DNA of 36,911 nucleotides from Planctomycetota bacterium (GTDB taxonomy: Bacteria; Planctomycetota; Planctomycetia; Pirellulales; Pirellulaceae): NCBI GenBank assembly GCA_029259935.1, contig JAJDEH010000003.1, positions 1 through 36,911 on the forward strand, in the 5' to 3' direction. Below are positions 14,950 to 22,649 of the stretch, in pieces (within the stretch, counting starts at the first letter, position 1; each line of letters starts with the position of its first letter). The notes under the pieces were generated by a model, which made no database searches, was not told the DNA's origin, and was given only the letters and a program-made list of their open reading frames with translations. A program made the translations under genes and the position numbers.

Positions 14950-17109
14950 TCAATCCCAAACGATCTTGCAGCCCAGTTGTTGCTGGAAGATCTCGCGACT
15001 CTGCACTGAAGTGTCGTCCAGATTTAGCCTCGCCAGCCGCTGCATTTGCACAAAATGCTGCAACGACGCATCGTCGACGCGGGCGTTGCCGGATAGGTCC
15101 AGGCTTTCCAGGGCGTCCAGCGATCGAATGTACTGCAACCATTCGCTGCTAACTTCCGATCCGGTCACCGTCAGTTCCTTGAGATTCGCCAAGCGGCCCA
15201 GCATTCTGAATTGCATTTCATTTAGCGGAATCCCGTCCAGCGAAATGGCGGTCAGCGAACGGCCAAACCGGGCAACCAAAACCGGAACAATGCTGCCGTC
15301 CATTTGCCCGGAGTGGGCATCGAGCATGATGACCTGCAAAGGTGCCGTGGGAAGCGTGGCGAGTCCGGCCGCGGTGATGTACGTCCCCCGCAAATCAACA
15401 AAATGAAGATGCCGCAATTCGGAGAAGTGATCGCAACAGGCATCCGTTAGGAATGGGCAGTTTTCAAGCGTCAGCCACTTCAGATTCGACGTCTCCACCA
15501 GAAACTCCAGATCGTCGTCCTTGATGGGCGTGTTACTGAGGTTGATGCTGACGATCTCGACACGTTCTCCTTGGTCGATAAAGCCGCGCACACGATCGAG
15601 TTCGGTGGCCGCCACAACGACCGGTTCGTGTTCGTCGATGATAATATCGCCCGGACCTATCCGGCGGAGTTCCGCCACGGAAGGGGCCCGTCGGTAGCCG
15701 TCCCGGTCGGCTTTCAGGTTCTGGTCGATGACGAAAGAAAGTACAGCGAGCAGCATCTGCCCAGTTTCGACGGCTTCTTGGTCGTGCGTCCACAAGTTGA
15801 GGTCGACATCCGCCACCCGGCCGCGAATGTCAATCGAGACCGGTATCGACGCGGGTTCGACGAGTTTGGCCGTGGTGATCTTTTCGGTGGGAGGATCTTC
15901 GCCCGCGAACGAACGTCCTCCCACGTAAGCCAGGATAGCGACGATCGCCGAAAAAATGGCGGTCGCCGTCAATCCCAATGCCAACGCGGTTTGACGTGTG
16001 ACTTTGGGGAATGAATAGGCGCGAACACCTCGCCGCTTACCCGCCGCCAATGAAACCGTTTGCTCGCTGCTTGCGTCTTCTTCAGACGCAAGCAACGCCT
16101 TGAGGTGGAATATCACCTCGTCCATGTTTTGGAATCGATCCGAGGGATCCTTGGCAATCATCCGATGAAACAGTGATTCGACTTCCTCGGGAATATCATC
16201 CCGAACCTTGGAGAATACCGGCAAAGGTTCTTCGCGATGCACGCGAACCTTATCGGCGACGGTCGCGCCGCGATAGCAAGCCTTGCCTGCCAACTGCCAA
16301 AACAAGACACAGCCCAAGCTGTATATGTCGGCCCGCGGGCCACTCACTTTTCTCTGGCGGACAACCTCTGGAGCGACAAAATCAAAAACGTCGTTATAGG
16401 CGGGCGGCAAGGATGACAGATCATCTTGAACCAGCCGTTCAACTTGAAACCTCGACAGACCTAGGTTGATCACTCGCAAGTGGCCTTCGTTCGACAGCAA
16501 CAGGTTGCTCGGACGAACGTCGCCATGAACCAGCCCCTGGGCGTGAACATGTGCGAGCGCCTCCGCCACTTGCAATACGTTCGTCAGGGCCACCTCGATT
16601 GGATGCGAAGTTCGCTGGCGACGGTGATTGAGCAAATCGCCTTCTTCATATTGCGTGGCGACATAAAACTCTCCGGATCGGACGCCGACTTCACGAATGC
16701 CTATCAAATTTTCGTGGGCCACGGTCGCGGCTGCGTCAACCGACCGCTCCAGGGCCTCCATCCATTTGCCATCGCCGTCCCGTGGCGGTTGTACAATATT
16801 CAGAACGGCTTCCTGGCCAGTCGAAATCCGCTCGGTTCGATAACTCTTGAAAAACACGTCCGTGGCGAGGGAGTCCAGGATTCTATATTCGCCTACTATG
16901 TAAGGCTGCCCAGCACGAAGCCGCTCACGTTGACAGAAGGTGATACCCGCCGTGGCGACCCACTTTCGCAAGACCTCGTCGATCGTCTTCGGCTTGTCTG
17001 ACAAATGTCGAGAGAGGGCGATGCCTTGGACCATCCGCTCTAACTGCGCGGTCGACAGTGTGCGGCTGGCTCTGAGGTTGGAGATCAATCGGCTGATCGG
17101 GTCGTGCAT
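14950..17109 (-). CDS. Membrane-anchored Ser/Thr pseudokinase with leucine-rich repeats
   Basis: A 719-residue protein. The kinase fold spans about 72-341, followed by one membrane helix (about 372-397) and an extracytoplasmic region with leucine-rich repeats (about 520-719, 'LKWLTLENC', 'LKELTVTGS', 'LESLDLSGN', 'LARLNLDDT'). Several catalytic features are missing. The glycine loop is 'SLATDVFFKSY' with no glycines, the ATP-binding lysine position reads 'AVLN' (Asn104), and DFG is 'NLG' (Asn215). The HRD region is 'HGD' with Asp197 and Asn202 kept. 'VAPE' and 'DIYSLGCVLF' are intact. It is therefore probably unable to phosphorylate and may act as a ligand-sensing scaffold. Start ATG 17109 has only a weak ribosome site. 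Confidence 0.83.
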   Translation of the reverse strand: MHDPISRLISNLRASRTLSTAQLERMVQGIALSRHLSDKPKTIDEVLRKWVATAGITFCQRERLRAGQPYIVGEYRILDSLATDVFFKSYRTERISTGQEAVLNIVQPPRDGDGKWMEALERSVDAAATVAHENLIGIREVGVRSGEFYVATQYEEGDLLNHRRQRTSHPIEVALTNVLQVAEALAHVHAQGLVHGDVRPSNLLLSNEGHLRVINLGLSRFQVERLVQDDLSSLPPAYNDVFDFVAPEVVRQRKVSGPRADIYSLGCVLFWQLAGKACYRGATVADKVRVHREEPLPVFSKVRDDIPEEVESLFHRMIAKDPSDRFQNMDEVIFHLKALLASEEDASSEQTVSLAAGKRRGVRAYSFPKVTRQTALALGLTATAIFSAIVAILAYVGGRSFAGEDPPTEKITTAKLVEPASIPVSIDIRGRVADVDLNLWTHDQEAVETGQMLLAVLSFVIDQNLKADRDGYRRAPSVAELRRIGPGDIIIDEHEPVVVAATELDRVRGFIDQGERVEIVSINLSNTPIKDDDLEFLVETSNLKWLTLENCPFLTDACCDHFSELRHLHFVDLRGTYITAAGLATLPTAPLQVIMLDAHSGQMDGSIVPVLVARFGRSLTAISLDGIPLNEMQFRMLGRLANLKELTVTGSEVSSEWLQYIRSLDALESLDLSGNARVDDASLQHFVQMQRLARLNLDDTSVQSREIFQQQLGCKIVWD

Positions 17110-17149
17110 TACTTCTGGCGTGAAAACTCAAGAGGGCGGTATTCGATCC

Positions 17150-17163
17150 GTATAAATATATAC
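17150..17163 (-). promoter_or_regulatory. AT-rich inverted repeat with possible -10 of the pseudokinase gene
   Basis: GTATA-AATA-TATAC is a perfect palindrome about 40 bases upstream of the pseudokinase start. On the minus strand it contains TATATT (17155-17160), a plausible -10. No good -35 is visible. It may be a promoter or an operator. Confidence 0.25.
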
Positions 17164-17376
17164 AAAGTAGCTCCGCGCAGGGAATTGGTGAATTGACAAA
17201 CAATGGCTCTAACAGGCAAATTGCGGGAAATTCTCATTAAGCAGGTTCAAGGCAAAATGGGCTACCCTTGGCACCATTCGGCAGGCTAACTTGGAAAGTG
17301 GCCACCGGAGCGGTTCCGGCGGCAAGTCACGATCGGGCGGCCCGATCTTGTCGCTTACTCACGGCGGTCTCTGTTG

Positions 17377-18540
17377 ATGGCATCTGGTGACCAGTCCACG
17401 GCCAAGATCCGCGTCGCTCTGGCGATCACCGAATTGGAGGTCGGTGGAGCGGAAAGGTGCCTTGTCAGCCTGGCCAAGGGGCTGAAAGGCGGTCGTTTTG
17501 AACCGGCGGTCTATTCCTTGGCACCCAGGCCCCAGCCCGGACGCGATGGACTTGTTCAAGAGCTTGAAGACGGTCAGATTCCGGCCCATTTCATTGGAGT
17601 TCGCTCAAAAACTCAGTTCTGGTCGGCGGTCCGCGGGCTGCGAAATCATTTGCGACGGCAATCGCCGCACCTGCTGCAATCGTTTCTGTTCCACGCCAAC
17701 GTCACCAGTTGCCTGGCCGGCAAACTCGCTGGTGTACCCATTATTGTGACGGGAGTACGGGTAGCTGATCCCTCACGTTGCCGTCACTTTTTGGAACGCC
17801 GTTTCGCCAACCGGGCGGAAAAGATCGTATGCGTAAGTGATTCAGTCCAGGAGTTCTGTCGCGTCGAAGCCGGACTGCCGCCTGAAAAACTGATAGCAAT
17901 TTCCAATGGAATTGATGTCCGCCAATACCCGGCCCAATCGGTCGAGGATTTAGCCCAGTTTGGCATTCCGGCCTCGGCAAGTGTCGTCGGCTACGTTGGC
18001 CGCTTGGACGTCCAGAAAGGCTTGGATTGGTTGCTGGATGTGGCTCCCAAAATCCTCGATCAGTTAGACCACTTTCATTTTCTGTTTGTGGGTGATGGTC
18101 CTTTGCGGTCTCGCCTGGTCGAACAAGCAAGGCGACTGGGTATCGAAGGGCGGGTCCACTTCGCCGGTTGGCGCGCGGATGTGCCGCGTATTCTGGCGGC
18201 TTGCTCGTTGATTGTGCTGCCGTCGCGGTGGGAGGGGATGCCGAATATCCTGTTGGAAGCGATGGCTTCCAATCGGCCGGTCGTGGCAAGCCGGGCGCAT
18301 GGAGTCACCGAGATTTTGGGACCGTCGGCCGCCGAACAGTGCGTCGACTTCGGTGATTCCGACGCGCTGCTGGCGATGGTGGTACGGATCTGCCAAGACA
18401 AGCAACTCGCCGCGCGGCTAGGCCAGGACAATCGTAATCGGGTTGCCGATCACTTTTCGCTCGCCAAGATGCTCTCCGCTTACGTGACGCTTTACGACTC
18501 ACTGCTAGCATTAAAAACTGGCCCAAAAAAAAGTGGCTAA
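17377..18540 (+). CDS. GT4-type glycosyltransferase
   Basis: A 387-residue GT-B fold enzyme. The N-terminal acceptor domain has 'ITELEVGGAERCLVSLAKGL'. The C-terminal donor domain has 'VGYVGRLDVQKGLDWLL', 'HFLFVGDGPLRSRL' and 'VHFAGWRADVPRIL'. The EX7E nucleotide-sugar motif appears in 'SRWEGMPNILLEAMAS'. It transfers a sugar from a nucleotide donor to a lipid or glycan acceptor at the cytoplasmic face of the membrane; donor and acceptor are unknown. TTG 17374 is immediately followed by ATG 17377, which I use. It is divergent from the pseudokinase gene over a 267-base gap. Confidence 0.87.
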   Translation: MASGDQSTAKIRVALAITELEVGGAERCLVSLAKGLKGGRFEPAVYSLAPRPQPGRDGLVQELEDGQIPAHFIGVRSKTQFWSAVRGLRNHLRRQSPHLLQSFLFHANVTSCLAGKLAGVPIIVTGVRVADPSRCRHFLERRFANRAEKIVCVSDSVQEFCRVEAGLPPEKLIAISNGIDVRQYPAQSVEDLAQFGIPASASVVGYVGRLDVQKGLDWLLDVAPKILDQLDHFHFLFVGDGPLRSRLVEQARRLGIEGRVHFAGWRADVPRILAACSLIVLPSRWEGMPNILLEAMASNRPVVASRAHGVTEILGPSAAEQCVDFGDSDALLAMVVRICQDKQLAARLGQDNRNRVADHFSLAKMLSAYVTLYDSLLALKTGPKKSG

Positions 18541-18639
18541 ATCTTCGCGGAATATTTCGGTTGCCCGAAGTCCTCTGCCACTCGATACCTAGGTCGACAG
18601 GCCAATCGCGAATTGCAAGTTTCAAGTTGAAAAGTTCTG

Positions 18640-18667
18640 TTGACGTCATCATTGGGGCGGATATCTT
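18640..18667 (+). promoter_or_regulatory. Promoter-like sequence before the structured intergenic region
   Basis: TTGACG (18640-18645), a 16-base spacer and TATCTT (18662-18667). The -35 matches consensus at five of six positions, the -10 at four of six. There is no gene directly after it, only hairpins and a terminator. Confidence 0.45.
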
Positions 18668-18673
18668 GAGGTG

Positions 18674-18952
18674 ACTCTGAGGGGAAACAGCAGCAACCTC
18701 CTCTCACTTCAACTCCCAAGTTCCTCTTTGTTTGCACATCGAAATGTCCGTCCGAGTGTTCGCCATGCGCGACAACACGACCATCAACCGGCGGCCACCG
18801 ATTGATTGGATTCCCGTTGTAGCGGGTACGAGAGCCAGGATGTCTCTCGGCCGCGGACCGTGGGGATGCGCCTCCTTCTATGGGCGTGCGCCCCTCAACA
18901 AGCGACCCTGACCCAGGCACATGGATGTGACCCAGGGTCGTTTTGTTTCTTT
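18674..18952 (+). ncRNA. Candidate structured RNA (or attenuated leader) upstream of rsmH
   Basis: No open frame here has coding character. About 280 bases between a promoter-like sequence and a strong terminator contain several hairpins: GAGG...CCTC near 18679-18703, CCCG/CGGG near 18813-18826, CGAGAG/CTCTCG near 18829-18849, GGGCG-TG-CGCCC near 18882-18893, then the terminator stem. The signatures of tmRNA, RNase P RNA, 4.5S RNA and the cobalamin riboswitch were looked for and not found. It could be a free-standing small RNA or a leader controlling rsmH, whose start lies 113 bases beyond the terminator. Confidence 0.35.
18903..18952 (+). terminator. Strong intrinsic terminator upstream of rsmH
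   Basis: CGACCCTG (18903-18910) pairs with CAGGGTCG (18933-18940). The inner arm CACA/TGTG pairs across a TGGA loop. The tail is TTTTGTTTCTTT. Confidence 0.75.
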
Positions 18953-19064
18953 CACTTCCCTGTCGTCCTTGGGCTGGGAGGGTGCATCTCATTCATCGTA
19001 GGGCTGCTAGAATGAATCCTGGGTCTCATCCTCCTTCCCTTCCCGAGCTATCCGCGTCCGTTCC

Positions 19065-19994
19065 ATGCCCAGCCCGATGCACATTTCTGTATTGCTTGAC
19101 GAAGTAGTTCACGGTTTGGCCCCGGCGCCCGGACAGATTCTCGTGGACGGGACATTGGGCGGTGGCGGCCATACTCGGGTTTTGGCACAACACGTGGGCG
19201 AGCAGGGCAAAATCATCGCCCTGGACCGAGATTTGGACGCAATCGAGCGGGCTGCCGAAATTGCCGAGCAACTGCCCGTCGTTTTAATCCACGAGGATTT
19301 TCGAAATCTTCGCCAGGTTCTCGATGAACTGGAAATCGAAGCCGTCGACGGCGTGCTGCTGGACCTCGGATTGTCGAGCGATCAATTGGCCGATTCCGAA
19401 CGGGGGTTTAGTTTTAATGCGGATGGTCCGCTCGACTTGCGCATGAACCCCTTAAAAGGTGAGCCAGCTTGGCGGCTTGTGGAAAGAATGAGCGCCGAAC
19501 ATCTGGCAAATCTGATCTACGAGTTTGGCGAGGAGCGGCACAGTCGCCGTATTGCACGCAAGATCGTGGAAGTTCGCCGTCAGACTCCGATTCGCACTTC
19601 GGCTCAGCTAGCAGAGCTAGTGCGTCGCTGCGTACCGGCCGGTCGCAGACGCAACTTCGATACCGCCACTAGGACGTTTCAGGCCCTCAGAATCGCGGTG
19701 AATGAAGAAATGAAAGCCCTCGAAGTCGCCCTGCAATGGCTGCCCAGTTGTGTTCGCCCGGGTGGGCACGTCGCCATCATAAGTTTTCATTCCTTGGAAG
19801 ATCGGCAGGTCAAAAACGCGTTTCGTGACGATAATCGATATGAAGTCTTAACGAAAAAGCCGATTCGTCCGCAAACCGAGGAAGTCGAGCGTAATCCGCG
19901 GAGCCGCAGCGCACGGTTGCGGGTGGCGCGGCGGACCGAGGCCAGCGGAGATGGGAGTAGCACACATGGGCGAGACTCAAGGACGAGCCGCTAG
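19065..19994 (+). CDS. rsmH: 16S rRNA (cytosine-1402-N4)-methyltransferase
   Basis: A 309-residue protein matching RsmH/MraW along its whole length. It begins 'MHISVLLDEVVHGLAP'; the SAM-binding loop is 'VDGTLGGGGHT'. 'LLDLGLSSDQLADSERGFSF' and 'GPLDLRMN' follow, and near the end 'ISFHSLEDRQVKNAF'. It methylates C1402 of 16S rRNA using S-adenosylmethionine. In many bacteria it opens the dcw cluster after mraZ and before ftsL and ftsI. Here no mraZ is seen upstream and a LysM protein follows with overlap. ATG 19065 was kept; Met at residue 5 could also serve. Confidence 0.95.
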   Translation: MPSPMHISVLLDEVVHGLAPAPGQILVDGTLGGGGHTRVLAQHVGEQGKIIALDRDLDAIERAAEIAEQLPVVLIHEDFRNLRQVLDELEIEAVDGVLLDLGLSSDQLADSERGFSFNADGPLDLRMNPLKGEPAWRLVERMSAEHLANLIYEFGEERHSRRIARKIVEVRRQTPIRTSAQLAELVRRCVPAGRRRNFDTATRTFQALRIAVNEEMKALEVALQWLPSCVRPGGHVAIISFHSLEDRQVKNAFRDDNRYEVLTKKPIRPQTEEVERNPRSRSARLRVARRTEASGDGSSTHGRDSRTSR

Positions 19995-20961
19995 TTTGCC
20001 ACGTGATATTGGTTTTGGTTTCAGCGCGCTGGCGGTGCTGCTAGCAATGTTCTTTTCCGCCGCTTATCGGCGCTTCGGCGGGCCCTCGACTCCGCCCCCG
20101 GCGGTCATGCATGCAGTGGACAAGGCCGTCGAGAAAAAAGCACGGCAACAGATTGCTTCTGAAAAAAAAGTCGCTCCGCGTGATGAGAGCCCCATATTTG
20201 TCGCTCGGGTACCGGTCGAGGAGCGTGGTTCGCCGCCGGCACCACCCGCGCCGATCCCCTTGCCGGCCAGCGACGTTTTACCGCCCGTGGTGGAATTTGC
20301 GCCGGGCACGGACGTGGCTCTTCCTCCAGCCATCGAGACCCCGCCCATCGAAACCCCATCAACGAACCGCGGGAATTTCTCCATTGAAGCGGAAAGCCCA
20401 CCAACGTCCCGAACAAACGACTTCAACCCAACCAGCCAGGCGTTGCCTCGTGAATCCCAGATACTCCGTGATTCAGGAGACGAAACATCGCGCCATGACC
20501 CGCGAGCGTTTGTCGCCGTTCCGGCCGAGCCGACGGCCATGGTTCAATCGGGCGACAGCCACTGGACCATTGCTCAACGCGTTTACGGCGACGGCAACTA
20601 TTTCCGCGCGTTGTATAAACACAACCGCCACGAGTTCCCACATCCCGATGATCTTCCCACGGGCCGGCTAGTCAAGGTGCCGCCCGTGGAACATTTACGG
20701 CAACAGTACCCGGACATGTGCCCTCGCGCCAAATCGTCGGTCAGCCAAGTGTCTTACTCCAGTGGGCGGCACGCGCTACCTAGCTCCGCCCATCGAAGCT
20801 ACTCGGTGCAATCTGGCGAGTCGTTGTTCGATATCGCGAGATTCGAACTGGGCCAAGCTTCCCGCTATGTGGAGATCATCCGCCTCAACCCGGAAAGGCT
20901 GCCGGCGAATCAGACGGGCCTTCTCCCGACCGGGCTTCAACTTCGGCTGCCAGTGAAGTGA
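19966..20961 (+). CDS. Membrane-anchored protein with two LysM domains, overlapping rsmH
   Basis: A 331-residue protein. One membrane helix sits at about 15-33 with a short cytoplasmic N-terminus. A Pro/Ala/Glu-rich linker reaches about 190, followed by LysM 1 ('VQSGDSHWTIAQRVYGDGNYFRALYKHN') and LysM 2 at the C-terminus ('YSVQSGESLFDIARFELG'). LysM modules bind peptidoglycan or other N-acetylglucosamine polymers, so the protein likely tethers the inner membrane to the wall. Its first 29 bases overlap rsmH, implying coupled translation. I prefer ATG 19966, with GGGAG eight bases upstream, over ATG 19951. Position after rsmH and single-pass topology recall FtsL, but there is no FtsL-like coiled coil and the LysM domains are different. 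Confidence 0.85.
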   Translation: MGETQGRAASLPRDIGFGFSALAVLLAMFFSAAYRRFGGPSTPPPAVMHAVDKAVEKKARQQIASEKKVAPRDESPIFVARVPVEERGSPPAPPAPIPLPASDVLPPVVEFAPGTDVALPPAIETPPIETPSTNRGNFSIEAESPPTSRTNDFNPTSQALPRESQILRDSGDETSRHDPRAFVAVPAEPTAMVQSGDSHWTIAQRVYGDGNYFRALYKHNRHEFPHPDDLPTGRLVKVPPVEHLRQQYPDMCPRAKSSVSQVSYSSGRHALPSSAHRSYSVQSGESLFDIARFELGQASRYVEIIRLNPERLPANQTGLLPTGLQLRLPVK

Positions 20962-21022
20962 TTCGTGGCGAGCATCTAGCCAATTGGTTACAGCGAGGTG
21001 GCTCACTTGCTAAAATCGTGGC

Positions 21023-21523
21023 ATGAACGCGCGACCCAACGTCCTGCATTGCGTCACTCGAATCGTATCCGGCGGCCAAACCGGAGTTGATCGAGGCGCA
21101 CTGGATGCCGCGAGGGAATTGGGAATCGAACATGGTGGCTGGTGTCCACGCGGCCGTCGCGCGGAAGACGGCCCCGTGCCGATCCACTACGACCTGCAAG
21201 AGACCGAATCGCGTAAATACCACCCCCGCACCGAACGCAATGTAATCGATTCCGACGGAACCTTGATCTTATTTCGCGAGTCGCTCAGCGGTGGAACGCA
21301 ACTGACATCCGTCTACGCTCGCAGGTTCGCGAAGCCGCTGTTTCAGGCGGATCTCTCGCAAGATATCGATTCAACCGAAGTACTCGACTGGATCGTGAAG
21401 CATCACGTGCGCGTTCTCAATGTCGCTGGCCCCAGGGAGAGCAGCGCGCCGGGAATCGCGACTGTGTGTCAACGGTTTCTAGTCGATCTGCTTGCAAGCG
21501 GACAGGTGAAGATGTCTCCGTAG
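21023..21523 (+). CDS. Putative molybdenum-carrier-like Rossmann protein
   Basis: A 166-residue protein. 'IVSGGQTGVDRGALDAARELGI' and 'GGWCPRGRRAEDGPV' are the hallmark start of the MoCo_carrier/SLOG-like family. 'ERNVIDSDGTLILF' and 'GGTQLTSVYA' follow, then a terminal 'VLNVAGPRES' strand-loop. The family adopts a Rossmann-like nucleotide-binding fold related to molybdenum cofactor carrier proteins. Actual function in bacteria outside that pathway is largely uncharacterised, and no molybdopterin genes are nearby. It lies 61 bases after the LysM gene on the same strand. Confidence 0.8.
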   Translation: MNARPNVLHCVTRIVSGGQTGVDRGALDAARELGIEHGGWCPRGRRAEDGPVPIHYDLQETESRKYHPRTERNVIDSDGTLILFRESLSGGTQLTSVYARRFAKPLFQADLSQDIDSTEVLDWIVKHHVRVLNVAGPRESSAPGIATVCQRFLVDLLASGQVKMSP

Positions 21524-21593
21524 GCACGATCGCCCGACGACCGGCCCTCGCGTTCACTTCCTCGTTGGCCAGGACGAGCACGGAAGTATAGGG

Positions 21594-22649
21594 TTAGGCG
21601 TTCTCGAAGGCTTCGTCGCCGTATTCGTATTCGAATTCGTCCGACTCAGCATCATCGCTCTCGTCTTCCTCGTTCCAGGCGACTTCTTCCTTGACCGGCA
21701 AACCGGGTTTTGCGATATGCGGTTCGGGAAGCACGATATTTGAGCGGCGCGGCTTATCCGACTCGTCGATCTCGTCACCTTCACCGCCGCGCATTTGGTC
21801 CCAATCCGCAAGGCTGACCATGACTTCACGGGCTTGCGATCCAGCATAAGGGCCGACGATGCCGTCCTCGGCCATAAAGTCGATCAGGCGAGCCGCGCGC
21901 CCATACCCGATGCCCAACGTCCTTTGCAACAGTGACACGCTGCCTCGGCCTTCACGGACCACGATATCGACCGCGCCTTCATAGAGATCGTCGCGTTTTT
22001 TCAGCGGGCCGTGTTCCTGCTCTTCGCCTGGCTCTTCCACTTGAATGTTCACCAACTCCTTCACAAAGTTCTGCTCATCGGTGCTAACGGCATCCGTTAC
22101 TGATTCGATTTCTTCGTCGCTAAGATACGTACCCTGACCGCGCAACAGGGTGCTTGTCCCCGGCCAGAGGAAGAGCATGTCGCCGTTTCCGAGCAGTTTG
22201 TCCGCTCCCATTTCGTCCAGCACGACGCGGCTGTCGGTGCGGCTGGCGACTTGGAACGAAATACGGGCGGGCAGATTCGATTTGATGAGACCCGTGATGA
22301 CATCCACCGTCGGTTTCTGAGTCGCCAGGATGAGGTGAATTCCGACGGCCCGGCTCTTTTGTGCGAGCCGAATAATATGTTGCTCGACCTCCTTGCCCGA
22401 GGTCATCATCAAATCGGCCATTTCGTCCGCCACAATGACGATGAAGGGCAAGTGTTGGGGAATCTGCGACTTCTCTTCCTCGGATTCGATCTTCAACCGG
22501 TCGAACAGTTCTTCTTCGCTCAGTTGGTTGTAACTGCTGACGTGCCGCACTCCCGCGCGGGCCAGCAGTTGATAACGCTCTTCCATCTTTTCGACCGCCC
22601 AGGCCAAGATGGCTTCGGCCTTGCGCATGTCCGTCACGACGGGATGCAT
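21594..22649 (-). pseudogene. ftsK: ftsK, C-terminal part after an in-frame stop codon
   Basis: A 351-residue open frame beginning with ATG directly after the amber codon that ends the upstream part. It continues the FtsK motor without loss: 'HPVVTDMRKAEAILAWAV', Walker B 'FIVIVADEMADLMM' (about 69-82), 'LILATQKPTVDVITG' and 'NLPARISFQVASRTDSR'. The DNA-sequence-reading gamma winged helix lies at about 222-285 ('GRGSVSLLQRTLGIGYGRAARLID'). It then has a short acidic tail. It lacks Walker A and the membrane domain, so alone it cannot be a working translocase. No ribosome site precedes the ATG. Functional only if the stop is suppressed, is a sequencing error, or the two parts associate. Confidence 0.8.

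Noticed and set aside
18806..19015. 69-codon plus-strand frame upstream of rsmH
   Set aside because: It runs through the terminator stem and T-rich tail and has no coding character, so the region is better read as structured RNA.
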